64,000 nucleotides of DNA from Endotrypanum monterogeii (Eukaryota; Euglenozoa; Kinetoplastea; Trypanosomatida; Trypanosomatidae), in NCBI GenBank assembly GCA_000333855.2, contig CM007314.1, forward strand, positions 932,260 to 996,259. The letters run 5' to 3'. A program made the translations under genes and the position numbers. Shown piece after piece: positions 21,493 through 33,700 of this stretch (position 1 is the first letter of the stretch; each line of letters starts with the position of its first letter). The notes beneath the pieces were generated by a model. That model saw only the letters and a list, made by a program, of their open reading frames with translations. It was not told the origin of the DNA and did no database searches.

Positions 21493-22032
21493 CTATGCCA
21501 CATTGCACGCTTCAAATATCCAGTCAATACCCTTCTCAAGACCGTCACCGGTTTTCGCACTGCATCCTTGAATATGCCAGCGACGATCGCGGTATTCGCT
21601 CAGCTCCAGCACCTCAGCCAGCGTCTGCGGATCTTTTGCGGTTGCGAGATCTTGCTTGTTCGCTAACACGAGGACAGGCACACCACTCACACCCTTCAGA
21701 ACATCGATGAACGCCTCCCGCGCCTCGCTCAGGCGGCGCTGATCGGAGGAGTCGACAACATACATAATGCAGTCTGCATTGGCATAGTAGTCCTCCCAGA
21801 ACTCGCGCAAGGCACGCTGACCCCCCAGGTCGCATAGCTTGGCGCACTTACCATCACGATTCAAATTCATGACGTTGAACCCCTGCGTCGGCCCTTCGGG
21901 CGCCTCTATCCTGTTCTCCTGAGTAGCGCCTAGCTTATTCAAAATTGATGTCTTGCCCGCATTATCAAGGCCTAAAATCAGGACACGGGGCTCCTGTTGG
22001 CGCTTCATGCGATTGCGCAGACCACGGAGCAT
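21493..22032 (-). CDS. ARL3-like small GTPase of the ARF family
   Basis: This 179-residue protein has the normal ARF-family length when started at the ATG at 22032. Motifs are in order: P-loop GLDNAGKT (21-28), switch I Thr in PTQGFN (Thr at 49), switch II DLGGQ (68-72), NKQD (125-128) and CSAK (157-160). The PTQGFN and NKQDL contexts and the C-terminus resemble ARL3 most. There is no Gly at position 2, so no N-myristoylation, as in ARL3. The Trp that normally precedes the switch II Asp is a Cys here (residue 67). ARL3 releases lipidated cargo in cilia, and Leishmania ARL3A is known to affect flagellum growth. A pyrimidine tract and AG lie just upstream of this ATG, which rules out the longer frame. 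It could instead be a kinetoplastid-specific ARL. Confidence 0.88.
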   Translation of the reverse strand: MLRGLRNRMKRQQEPRVLILGLDNAGKTSILNKLGATQENRIEAPEGPTQGFNVMNLNRDGKCAKLCDLGGQRALREFWEDYYANADCIMYVVDSSDQRRLSEAREAFIDVLKGVSGVPVLVLANKQDLATAKDPQTLAEVLELSEYRDRRWHIQGCSAKTGDGLEKGIDWIFEACNVA

Positions 22033-22045
22033 TATGGTCACGAGG

Positions 22046-22074
22046 CTCAGGAGAGAAGCCGAGAAAAAAAAAAA
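22046..22074 (-). promoter_or_regulatory. Candidate trans-splice acceptor of the ARL3-like gene
   Basis: A minus-strand pyrimidine tract (22063-22074) is followed by the first AG at 22046-22047, only 13-15 bases before the ATG at 22032. The position supports the short start and implies a very short 5' UTR. Confidence 0.5.
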
Positions 22075-22350
22075 TTTAATGAATATATATATATATATAT
22101 ATAGTGTGTGTGTGTGGGGGAATGGGTATATACGTACGTATATCCTTTTTTTTTTTTCGAAGGGTAGGAGAGGAAAAAGAGTAGGAAAAAGGTGGAGAGG
22201 GCCACTCATAACTAGACGATCTAACCAGCACAACTACCCGTCCGAAAGGCAGAAAGGGAAAAGGCGGGGACAAGGAAAAAAAAATGAGGGAGGGAGGAAG
22301 TCGGCGCTGAGAATAATGAAGCCTTCTCCTATCCCCGCCCAAGTGAGAAT

Positions 22351-22383
22351 GTGCGTATGTGTGTGTGTGTGTGTGTGTGTGTG
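22351..22383. repeat. TG dinucleotide microsatellite
   Basis: About 16 TG units in non-coding DNA between the coiled-coil gene and the ARL3-like gene. Confidence 0.9.
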
Positions 22384-23074
22384 CTTAGGTGGAGAATCGG
22401 GTGAAGAGCAAGTGATGCCCCTTTTTTTCTGTCTTTGCATACCCAGATATGCATCTTTTTTTTTCTGCCAACTGGTCCACATATTTTTTTTTCAAGAGGA
22501 CTGTTAATGCTGCCAGAACAGAGAGACGTTGCACAAACACGCACACTCGTCCACCTGTCGCTTTTTGTGTTGGAAAGGCAACATCGCACGGAACGGCGTC
22601 GTGCAGCTACCACTCAGCTGCGGGTTGCACGCGATCCCCGGAAGAGTTCCGCGGTACGTCCCAGACTGTCGTTCTCAAAACAACATGACACATGCAGTTT
22701 CTCAGAAGTGGGAAATAGGAAGCTGGGGTGGAGTAGGAGGGGGAGGGTGGGCTGTTCACACATGGGGAAAAGGTCGAGGATAGACAGGAAAGATCAAACA
22801 GTGTTGGCTGATTGAAACAAAGCAGCAGATCCCACTTTGGGAGAAACACATACACACACGCAAACAAGTACGTGAGGAAAAAAGAATGTATATAATCAAA
22901 ATAACACTACGAGCAGAAGAAAAGAAAAAAAAAACATGGCAGAAAATTCAATCGAATACCGTGACGGCAGCAGGAGAGAGAATTTAAAAAAAGGACGGTT
23001 TAATGACTCCTCTTCACCCTCGCCCCCCTCCCCCTCCACACACACGCTATACGGCTCATCACGCCAGCATAGAA

Positions 23075-23977
23075 TTAGACGAGACAATCGCGGCAAAGGC
23101 CAGACTCCTTGCAGTGCTCAAGGTCCTGCGTGTTGGCAATCACCTCCTGCCACGACGCCCCGATGCTTGAAAGTAGTTGTTGCAGCTCACCGGCACGAGT
23201 GGAAAGGGCATCCACCTCTCGCTGCAAAGCAGCAATTCTTCGCGCATGACGAGCTGTCGCCTGTGCCGCCTCGTAGTCAGCTCGCTTCATTTCCTCCTCT
23301 AGAGCTGCTGCATTGCCGTGAGTTGCTTCTGTGTGGGATTCTCCAGGGCATGTGGATGCATCTTGAATGGATATCATTGTTCTGACAAGCCCACCACCTC
23401 GCACTCCATCAGGAGACTGACCAATGGGACTCGTGCACACGAGTCTCGCCTGCTGTTCGGCTCGTGCTTTCTTGAGGGCCTCAGTGGTCTCTGCCAACTC
23501 ATCCTCAAGAAGCGTCTTCTCTGATTGTAGACGAGCGATTTGCTCACTCTCGTGGCGGAGGGCGGTGATACACGCGAGCATCGCAGCATCCTCCGCCCAC
23601 GAGCGCCGCAGAGACTCCAGATCCTGTACCCGCTCTTGCCAGAGGTCCTTCTCCTTCGTCAGCGCTTTCAGATCCGCCTCCATGGCTGTGATGTGAAGGG
23701 ACTCCTCTGCCTGTGTTTTACGCAGGCGGTCGGTTGCCTCCATCTTGTGTAGTTCCAGTTGCTGCTGCTCTGTTGCCAGTGTCTCCAGGTCTTCCTTCAG
23801 CTGCGTCTCCTCGGCCTCTGCAGACTTCGCAGCTTGGAGCAGTTTCTCTTTCTCAGATGTGGCACAGGCTATCTTGGCCTCTTGCTCCCTTTGACTCATG
23901 CTCAGCACACAACGCTGTCGCTCAATGTCATTCATGTGGGCGATGAGCACCACTGCCGATGAATCGTGCGCGGACAT
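23075..23977 (-). CDS. Coiled-coil protein of unknown function
   Basis: This 300-residue protein is almost entirely coiled coil. The start is set at the ATG at 23977, because the longer open frame upstream would cross the likely splice acceptor at 24005 and has UTR-like composition. Heptad-rich, Glu/Gln/Ala/Leu-dominated helices cover about residues 15-165, and a second coiled coil covers about 215-275. They are separated by a Gly/Ser/Pro-containing break (about 178-212). The C-terminus ends in a short Cys-containing tail (CKESGLCRDC). There is no membrane segment or enzyme motif. It sits between the giant gene upstream and the ARL3-like gene downstream. A cytoskeletal or flagellar scaffold role is plausible but is only inferred from composition. 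Confidence 0.75.
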   Translation of the reverse strand: MSAHDSSAVVLIAHMNDIERQRCVLSMSQREQEAKIACATSEKEKLLQAAKSAEAEETQLKEDLETLATEQQQLELHKMEATDRLRKTQAEESLHITAMEADLKALTKEKDLWQERVQDLESLRRSWAEDAAMLACITALRHESEQIARLQSEKTLLEDELAETTEALKKARAEQQARLVCTSPIGQSPDGVRGGGLVRTMISIQDASTCPGESHTEATHGNAAALEEEMKRADYEAAQATARHARRIAALQREVDALSTRAGELQQLLSSIGASWQEVIANTQDLEHCKESGLCRDCLV

Positions 23978-24681
23978 TTCAGCGTACAAATGCGGGTGTA
24001 GTGTGTCTAGTAAACGGAGTAAATCCCACAGCGGCAGAAATATGACATGAGGTACAGAGCAACCGAGAGAGGGGATGAAAGCACCCACAGAAAAAAAAAA
24101 AAAATACGTTAATAATGCCTGATGAACCGCCTCTGTATTGTTGGGGTCAATCGGTGAATGGACAGAAGTACAAGCAGAAAGTGCAGGGGAGTGAAGATAA
24201 ATGCCGAAGGTTGAAAGAATGAGACCCTTTCGCTGGGGGAGGTGAAGAGGGGCAACTTCAGACCCGTGGCTTGTACCCGTTATTTTCTCGAATGAGGCAA
24301 AGGCGACGAGAGAAGAGGGTGTGCAGAGGTACTGCCCACCACAAGAAAACAAAACTGTGCAAATAACCTTCACATGTGCTTTGGATCTTGCCCAACCAGC
24401 AGGTTACGGGTGTGTATGGGGGAAGGGGAAGGGGGATTTCGGGTTCTCGGCTCTGGTGTTGGTAATGGTGGTGGTATCCCCATACTGAGAGCGGGGCTAT
24501 ACATCAACAACGAAAAAAAAAGATATATATATATGTTATCTATCTATATATATAAATATATATATACATACGTGCTTGTGAAAAAAAAAAAGAGTCAGAG
24601 AGTGGTACGCGAACACCTCAGCGCTGCCTGTGAACGAAGGAGAACGTATGCGAAACGTACGGCAAACGGAAAAGAAAACAG

Positions 24682-24714
<33 letters not shown>

Positions 24715-24774
24715 CTCACCCTCTCCACAGATACAAAAGCCGATAAGTTCGTCGTTGCAACGTGAGGTTCGGGA
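23978..24774. other. 0.8 kb intergenic region between the giant gene and the coiled-coil gene
   Basis: No gene is supported. An interrupted TA tract lies at 24524-24572 and a CA tract at 24682-24716, with a poly(A) run at 24091-24104 that is the candidate pyrimidine tract of the downstream gene. Confidence 0.65.
24005..24104 (-). promoter_or_regulatory. Candidate trans-splice acceptor of the coiled-coil gene
   Basis: The minus-strand pyrimidine tract is at 24091-24104. The first AG after it is at 24005-24006, since no CT occurs on the plus strand between them. This leaves a 5' UTR of about 27 bases before the ATG at 23977. Confidence 0.5.
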
Positions 24775-27700
24775 TCATGGTGCGACCTCTCTAGCGGCAT
24801 TCGTTTCGTCGACATCTGCAGAGTTGCAGATACGCAATCCGAGGACGTTGGAAAGGGATGCCCAAAGGTTAGCCTCGCACTGCTCCACAATTTCGGGGAT
24901 GCACTGCGCTGCAAGAAGGGACCAGAGATTCTCTGCATCATCCGGAGCCACAACAGAGGTAAGTACATCGAAGGACGCACCGAATAAAAGGCCTTTCATT
25001 CGGCACGACAGGCGTTGCGCCACGAGGTCGTACGGCTCGGGAACAATAGAGGTGACCGAGAACACCAGCCGCACCTTCTGGGCCACCAGTGCTGCAACAA
25101 TCGGGACGTTGCACATCTCACGCTGAATGATGTTTCGTATTGCACACTCGTTGACGGTAGTCTGAGCGAAGCGCCACGCACTGCACACAAGGCTATCTTG
25201 GAGGGTGATCGCGAGACCAGGGTAACGTGAAGACGCCGCAAAAAGAGTTACAGAGCTCAAACATTTCGGCCCCTCAGAGAACTCAAGCGTCACTGGCGCC
25301 GTGTGATGAAAGCCAAAGAGTCGAGCGGGACCTGATATCAATAAGCGAAGTGGTGCCACAGGGGAAGAGTCTGGATCCTCGATAGTGCAACTACTCTCCG
25401 GCTCGGCGGCGACGCGGACGAGCTGAACCAGCACGGGTTCCTCGGCGGAGGCCTCCATGAGAAAACCACACACCGGCAGCGGCTGCACGCACCGGGCAGT
25501 GAGTGAAAAAAATCCGGTACCTCCCTCCATCTCCAGCGCAGCATCGGATATAACACTATTCTCGATATGCAGAACTGCCCTGCCCATGAGTAACGTACGT
25601 ACTGGTCCGCTAGTAACGTGATCTGTCGACACACGCAGGGAGGCGGTCACGAGGAGTCGCAGCCCGGCTATCCCACACGTCGTCGTCTCCGCCCTTGGCA
25701 GGAAAAACTGTTGCTCAGGAGTCTCTTCTTGTTTCGCAATGCAAGCGCGAGAAAGCGCGAACAAATCCCACACAGTACCGTTCACCACTGCGATTTGGAA
25801 ACTACTCAGCCGCACCGGAGAACTGCCCCTGCTGCATGTCGTATATATAGTGCAGGCACAATTGCAGCTGTGCAGCACCCCTGGAAGTATTACTTGTCCC
25901 GAGCCATCCAGCGGTGCGAAGTTCCAGTGGGCGTCTTGGCTGTCCTCTTCTTTATTGTCGCCGAATTGTCCCTCCGTTGGAAACACACCAGCCTCCACGT
26001 GACAGATCGTGGTGAACTGTAGATGCGTCACCACAGCTCCAGGGAGATCTGATATTTCGGTGAAGTGTGTGGCACCGAAATCGCCGCGCAGGGTAACGAT
26101 AGGCAGCTCGCTATCATCCACAGATCCGATAAGACTTAAAGGGAGTCCAACTTCAGGACTTTGTGTGTTGTCCTCAGGTGAAGACTCGGGGACTCCAGAA
26201 AAGGAGTCCTGGAAGGATGACAAGCGCGCGCCGTGGGAAATGAAGTTCATCTGAGAAGGACGCCCCCTCGCACCTACACTACCGTCCGCAGAAGAGCCAA
26301 TGGGTTTTGTGAGAAGCACCTCGAACTCAATCGAATCCATGACGAGACCTGGAATACCAAAGTTGACCCCTACACCGGGTACTGTGAAGCGCAATATGGC
26401 ACTTTGGGTGTCTTCCCTCACACCGCCGTACGAATGAAGAGAGCTGACCGTCAGCACAAAGGTGGTCCGCATTGTAATGTTTCCTTTGACATCTGTTGCA
26501 AAGGCACTCGAGGGAAGAATGTAGCGAAGCACATCCATCACGGAAGCAGGGCAGTGCGGCAGTGGACACTGCTGCACAAAGTTGACCCCTGCAGCGATGG
26601 TATACGGATATGGGCTCTGAAGAGGGGAGGAGTCTCGGGCGCTAGGGATGCCCATAGAATACGGTGGCGTGAAGACGATGTCGTTGATTGCGAAGGCCAC
26701 CGTTGCGGGGAACTCGCCGAACCCGGCAGCGTAAAGAAACGCTGCTACTACCGGAAAGTGGTCTATCGGCGCCCAAGACGTCTCGGCAATGCGAACGGCA
26801 ACAAGCAACGTGGCAAGGTGCTCATTCAGCGGTGTGAGGTTCGTCTCCTTCTCGAGCAGCACGCCAAGGCGACGCTGGAGTGCGGTGGAAAGACTCCAAA
26901 ACACAGATAGAGACGCAAAGATACTGGCAGCCGGGAACCCGTACCAAGCCTCCGCGAGGGAGCCGACAACCTCCAGAGAAGGATAAAACCACCGTGATGT
27001 TTTTTTCGTGTAACACAGCGAGTCCCGGAACGCCAAAGGATGATGCAACAGCTCGACAAGATTCAATATGTGTGGGCCACCGATCGCCTCGGCACTTGCA
27101 GACTCCAAGAGTAGGTGTATGAGATCCGACGAAAGACGGGCCTTCGACACCCATCTCGACATGTTAGGACTAGACGGCTCCGCAAGAGCGGGTACCACAC
27201 TAGGACCTTGCGCCTCCTCCTCTAGCCCCAGGTCGGCGATATTCAAACGGAGACGTCGTGCAGCCTCCTTTGCCGTCTTTTGTAAAAAACTTTGGTACTT
27301 GTGCCTGAGGCCGTGAACGACCCCCGCTACGCTGCCCAGTCGACTGATTTCGTCTTTCTTTCTTAGCTCCGTTTCCGTACTTCTGTACTCGTCATAGGCA
27401 CGCTGACAGGACTGGATAAAAGCGGCTTCGGTGTTCAGCGCGTCAGAGATCCACGCACGGATGACAGTATTAGAGAAGTATCCTGAGATAGGCTTTGTAA
27501 CCTGCGCAATGGCTGGGCCACTGCGCCGAACTTGCCAGCGCGCTGCGTAGAAATCAACCGTAACCGAGAACGATAGGATCATCAGCTGTTGCTCCTCGTC
27601 TAGATTAGCAGTTACATTTATGTGTGGTACAACGCGAAGGCGCCAATACTTGGCAGCCGGGACATCCTCCCAGCGAAGCAAAACACTCTTGTCGCACTGC

Positions 27701-30700
27701 CGCAACACCGCTTCAGCAACAATGACGTAGTCGTCACCGGTATCGCTTGTCTCCACCAGCACTTGTTGAAGAGGCTGAGTTGTTGTCCATACGTGCGATG
27801 GAACTGGCGTCTCTGCGTTGTCGAACGCGGAAAGACTGCTATCCTCTCCCCGACTCTCAGTGAGAGTATCAACAGAGTAGTCTACTCTGGTGTTCACGAG
27901 AAGCACAAGTTGGCTGAACAGTAAGGGAGTGAGAAGGGTCCACGTCACAGTTGATCCAACCGATTCCTCAGCGGTGTATGAGTGATACATACCCCCAGAG
28001 CTGCACTGGAGCACCGGCATTGGTAGAACTCTGATCGATTCGGATTCATCTGCGTTTGTGCTGTACACCGTGCGGCCACTCAGCGCAGATGGAGGCTGTA
28101 CCTCCGTGAAACCCATCGTGCTAACCATCACCCCGGGTATCTCGGCGGTGTCTATCATCTCTAAATACTCTGAGCAACACTCAAACCACTCCACACTACC
28201 AGGTGGGTCGGGCGCGAACCCATCTACCTGGCGCAGCCGCCAGTGTGTGCTGGGCGAAACGCTGGCGCCGTCCCAGGAAATGGTCACCGGCCCTAGCGAC
28301 GACTTTGTCGACAAAATGGGAGTAACTGTGTCATGTGTACAGACACCACAAAGTACGGCGGCAAAGAGCCACGAGGCTCCATCCTGCCCCAGGTACTCTA
28401 CGTTGTAGCGGCAAGCGCTGTGTGGAAGTATGGCTTGCACCTTCACAAGTCGGTGTGGATAGGTCAAGGTCAGCATCGAGACTGCCGGCTCTTTCACCGC
28501 TGCTTTCAGGGGAGTAGTGTGGAGAGAGCTGTTGCGGGAGGTCTGAAAAACATCCCCCCCCATAGCGAGAGGGGCTACGTCATTTAGGTGGGGCTTGGAT
28601 TGGAGAAATAAGACGTGACTGTCCACTGGGCAGTGGGCCAGTCGTACGTGTCTCAAATTGAGCGTGACATCAGCGGACGACTCCAGCACACGCAGACGCC
28701 AAAAAACATGCGCCCCAAAGCTCGGCCATGAAAGCGAACAACACTGTGCTTTTGACACGTTTGCTGCACCCGTATTGATTGACGTTTCAGCCGCTATAGA
28801 CCACTTCATCGGTTCGTTGGAAAATTCTACAGCGATGCGAGCTGTACAGCTGCCCCCTTCGCAGAAAAAGTCTGTCTCCCACAGCGTAAGGGCGTCCTGA
28901 ACACGCGTCAAGAGCAGAGCGCTGTTGGCGATACACCTCAGACGATATGGGGAAGTGATCGCAGTATCTGCCGACGGCCACAGAAGAGGTGTCGCACGCA
29001 CGCAATCACCAGTTGCGTTATAGACGGTAACGATAGGACCGTCGTACTCCTGAGCACGGAAGGAGGATATCAGAACAGATGGGGGAGCCGGACCGTTGGC
29101 TGGCCTCTTCCATTCACACTGCAAGCGCCAGTAGCGGTAAGGGCCATTGGGGAACCAGGAGAGCGTAAAATTTTCGTATGTTTCACACTTTTGTATTTCC
29201 ATTGTTTTCTTGGCAGAACATACGTCGTGAGGGGCAAGGTTGTTGCTGTGCCACACTGACCACGTACACTCGCCGGTGAGTTGTGAGCTATTGCACACGT
29301 CAAAGGAGACACTGCACAGGGCCATCGGTGCTGACCCGTAGTCCCAACACAGCTCGTAGACTCCGCTTCCAGAGAGAGCACTGGAGACCAAAGCCCCTGC
29401 CGCACCACCTAACTGCAACGATAACCCTAGGACGTCAAGCGCGTCACCTGAGAAAAACGTTTTAATACTGTGCGGAGTTGTTTCTGTTACAGCACCCGAA
29501 ACGCGCGTCGGCAGCTGCCAACAGACATGTCGTGGCACTGTCAAGAGCCGCAGCTGTGAATATAATTGTGCCACAGAGATCCCCAATGAGGCTGAGGGAG
29601 AATTTGTCGAAGTGAAATCGGAGCTTTCACAAGAGGCAGTACGTGACAGACACCAGTACGGACATCTGCTTAGTGCGAATGCTTCACTTGGTGCCCAGAG
29701 CGTCTCCTCGCAGACCCGACCACCAGCGAGTTGGTGGTGACGAGCAACATCCATCCATTCGCTTTCGTTGCTGTCTCTGCACTGCACCTGCCAGCTTGCT
29801 CTCTCGCCAACACGGCCACCAATGCTGTAGAGTTGCAGGCCAGCGACGATGACGTCATCGCTTCTTTCATTCTTCAACGAAGCCAACAGACCCGGCAAGT
29901 CGAGAAGTATCCGAGCGTGTCGTTGCTGCTCGCCCCATTCACTCATGCTCAGCAGGAGCGAGTAGAAGAGATTGGACTCGGCCAACGGCTGGATACCAAC
30001 AGCGTCATTGTCATCCTCATTGTTTTTCTCGGTCGCTCTTGCAGTTGTCGAAACTATTTGCACAGTACGATCCCAGAACAAATACCACGTTGAGGGCGCG
30101 TGTGGGGCGCACAAGACGGTGTGAAGAGTTTTACCGGGCGGAGGTGGTGCTGCACGGCAGCGAGTCATCAAAACAGTAGCCAATGACACTGGAACGTCAA
30201 TTAGCGAACTTTTTTCCAAGTCATATTCTACGTACATCACTCCCTCCTCTAGAAATGAGGCAACATAAAATACACCGATCACCGCACTCCCTGCAGGACT
30301 GGTCCAGCAATTAATGACCGCCATTATCGCCGAAATCGATACGGAGTCTAGGCTGCGCAGTAGATCAGAGCTGCGCCACAGCAGCACATCGCTGTAGGGC
30401 CGCTGCTCTTGAATATCCCACAGCAACATCCATTCATCACGGAGGAGAGCGACCCTATTGGGGTGTTCTTGCGGCGCTGGGTAAAACGCAGAATCCCATC
30501 CAAGGACAAAGGGGTAGGGAATCCCGCAGAAGCCCGAGTGGCGCACAATCGGCTTTGCCTCTGCCTGTGTCGCAACAGAGGTTTCACCGTGTTGTATCCA
30601 GCCCAAGCGAGTGATCGAAGATGCACACAGAAAAAGACACGTCATCATAGACGACTCTCCGAGCTCGGGGATCACTGCGTGTCGATTGTACCAGCCTGTA

Positions 30701-33700
30701 CCGCTGCAACTCGAGTCAACGACCAAGACAGGATGAAGGTTGTCGGCTGAAACCAACCGCTTTGGATGCTGAAGCAATTTCCCTGCCTCGACAATGAGTG
30801 GGTCTCGGCATTCTACTTTGCAGCCCGGAGGCGATGGAGAGAAAGATTTATTTTTTCTGTTGTTGGAAAAAAGCTCCAGCGGGAAGCGGAGCATTATCCC
30901 TGTACACGGGGAAAGCACTGTGGGAGCCTGCATTGGTGCTTCTCCCACGCGCCCTGGCATGTCCTCCATCCAGAAAAGGCGCACAATACCAATACAGCCC
31001 GGTACTCGCGTGCGAAATCGCAAGCGCCAAAACCGCGCCGGTGAGGGAGACGCATAACCGGCACCGCTTCCCCAACGTGCCGCAACTAAGGGACCCGTGA
31101 TGCGTACGACGGCCTGCATAAAATAAACCTCGCCATCCCTACTATTCTCTACAAACGCCACCAGCGGGGAGAAGTGCAGCACTGACGAGGGAAGGGCTGA
31201 TGTGTCAAGAATTAACAAAAGCGCGGTGAACATCCGCTGCGTAGAGGAAGGACCGAGGTCGTAAGTAATAAAAGAGAAATGATGGCTACCTATTCCCTCA
31301 CCAGGGTTACGGGAGGCCTCCATTTCCTCGCCTTCCGTGGCGCTCCGACGCTCCTCAGTGGAGCCTACAGACTCTCGAGACCCACTCCGTTCCATCGTTT
31401 CCACTGCATCTCCGTAAAATAGAACTTCCTCATGCCAACTAGATTTCGTGGCGAGCGGGTTGACCCCCTGCTTTGCTGACCTAGCGCGTGACAGCGCGAT
31501 AGGCATCCGCTCGCCCAGCTTGGTTGCAATCAGTGAAGACGTGATCATGGTATCGATAGCGGTCGAAGAGTCTTGATCTACGCTACACCGTAGAGAGTTC
31601 GACTCCTCTGCCTGTGGCCCGACGACTCCATCGACATCCTGTCCGACTACCTGAAGCGACCTCACAGCGGTTAGCGAAGAGGCGCGCCTCACCGGCAGAG
31701 TTTTCTCGGGATCGTAAACGCACAATCGAGGCGACGCTACCGGCGAATCAGTACCTAGCGAAGTTAGTGTACACCCGCTCTGAATAGCTGACTCACATAA
31801 ACCCGCAAGTGCCTCTGTAGTGAACTGATTAAATATGAGTGGAAGATTAGGTAGGGGATTTTGCATCGTGAACGAGGACCTCTCATGCACACTTAGCAAC
31901 CATCGTTGCTGTGGCTGGGAACATCCTTCGATGGTGTTCTCTTGAGTGGAGTCTGCCGTGTGGACCTGCTCTAGGGTCTCCCACCGCACTGGAATCACGA
32001 CGCCCGTTCGGCTCACCACATAGTACGCCTCCGCAGCGCTGTTGTTCTCAGCGCTGCCGACGCTAAAGGCGGCTATCGGTGCTGTTCCCAGCTGTCCCTG
32101 AAGCTCACTAGAGAGCAGGAGCGATGGCCCTGTTGCGTCTTGAACGCCTGCAGCGCGCGTAATATGCAGTGCATCATCGTCGGCGTCACTATCCAATGTG
32201 TCCGACTTTTCTCGAGACGCAGCATTGGCCACTCGATTTCGCGCGGCGGAAGCTGTGGGGAAGAGAGTACTTATGAGGTCCTTGAGTGCTGACGGCATAT
32301 CAGGCACTTTCTCCTTCAGTAAGACACCCCCTGTCGGCGGCGGGTGGAGGAACTCTACACCACTGACGCATCGTTGTGTAGACACATTGAAGAGAACGTA
32401 GCTCCAGTCGCGGAAAAAAACGAGCAGATGCGTATGTGGGATGTGGATCACGCCATCCAGTGTGTCGTGAAAGATTGTCGGTAGTCGCCGAAATTGCCCG
32501 TGACTGCCCATCCCGTAGGGACCGTCGACGCACTCAGCGAGATGCAAGTCGAACAGTAACCATGTTTTCCCCGAAAAGAAAAAGGCACGGCCCGGCTGGG
32601 TCGGGTGCATCACCGCTGCGTCAACACCGGTACTGAAGGGAAACTCCACCAGCACCGGATCGTCACGCATAGCAATGGGGCCGCAAATCAGCCGAGAAGC
32701 AGCTCGACTATAAACACTCACAGTGTCACCGAGGAAGAGGAGCAGCGCATCCGATGGCGTAGGCAACCAGTTTGCTGCAGCCGAGTTTTTGACCGGAAAT
32801 GGTAAGACTACCCAGGGCTTCCCCAGCAGCCGAGTAGGTATCGATGCAAACGACTCTCCTGCATCTACCTTGTCGCAACCTCGCACGCCAGTCGTGTGTA
32901 GCCCTGGAGTCACCGCATTCGACTCGATTGCCAGCGGCGTGCCAGTGGAGTACGTTTGCTGAGCATTGCGAAGGAACTCGAGGAGTCCAATCGATGAAGA
33001 TGCGTTAAGGATTTCCAGCCGCCGAGACCGTTTCTCTGCCCAGTCTTGCATTAGAAGAGTCAAGGGATGGTCGATGAGAACTGAAGGTCGATCCCCCAGG
33101 GAAGGGGGTGAGAACAAAACATCCGGGCTACTTCTGCTGTCTTCTGATGTTTGGCTTTCGGCTGATCGCCCTCTCGGCGACTTCTTTCCCCTCGGCGACT
33201 TCTTTCCCCTCGGCGATCTCTTACCTCCCGGTGACTTCTTTCCCCTCGGCGATCTCTTACCTCCCGGTGACTTCTTTCCCCTCGGCGATCTCTTACCTCC
33301 CGGTGACTTCTTTCCCCTCGGTGATTGCTCGCCTTTTGGTGACTTACGCCCTGTCGGCGATTTTTTCGTTTTTGACCCGGGGATCAAAGACTTGCCTGTG
33401 TCCGGCTTCCTCCTCCCGCCCGGGGGCGGCGCAGAGGGCGGCTTCGGCGTTCTAACCAACGTGGAATTCGGTGACATGAGCGACTGCTTGCCCTTCACAT
33501 TTGCGCCTTGTCTCAACAGTGAGGGCCATTTCTCTGCTGCACCGCCTGTGGCGCCGTGAAAAAGACCACAGGACGCCAGAAGGTTGATAGAGGGAACTCT
33601 CTGAAGTGGAGCCGGGTACGTCACAGCCCACTGGCGTTCAGCAGTGGTAGGGGGAGGTGAGGAGGCGACCTCAGCTCCGAAATTCGCAGTACTCGACCCC

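Larger units (their letters stand above)
22033..23074. other. 1.0 kb intergenic region upstream of the ARL3-like gene
   Basis: No gene is supported. It holds a compound TA-TG tract at 22082-22118, a pure TG tract at 22351-22383, and several poly(A)/poly(T) runs. The segment at 22500-22720 is less repetitive but has no convincing frame. Confidence 0.6.

Noticed and set aside
22033..22233. N-terminal extension of the ARL3-like protein
   Set aside because: It translates TA/TG repeats and lies before a pyrimidine tract and AG just ahead of the ATG at 22032.
23978..24373. N-terminal extension of the coiled-coil protein
   Set aside because: It crosses the likely splice acceptor at 24005, and the composition changes sharply at the ATG at 23977.
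32966..33559. Plus-strand frame with GDFFPLGD-type repeats
   Set aside because: It is the antisense reading of the KSP repeat in the giant gene.
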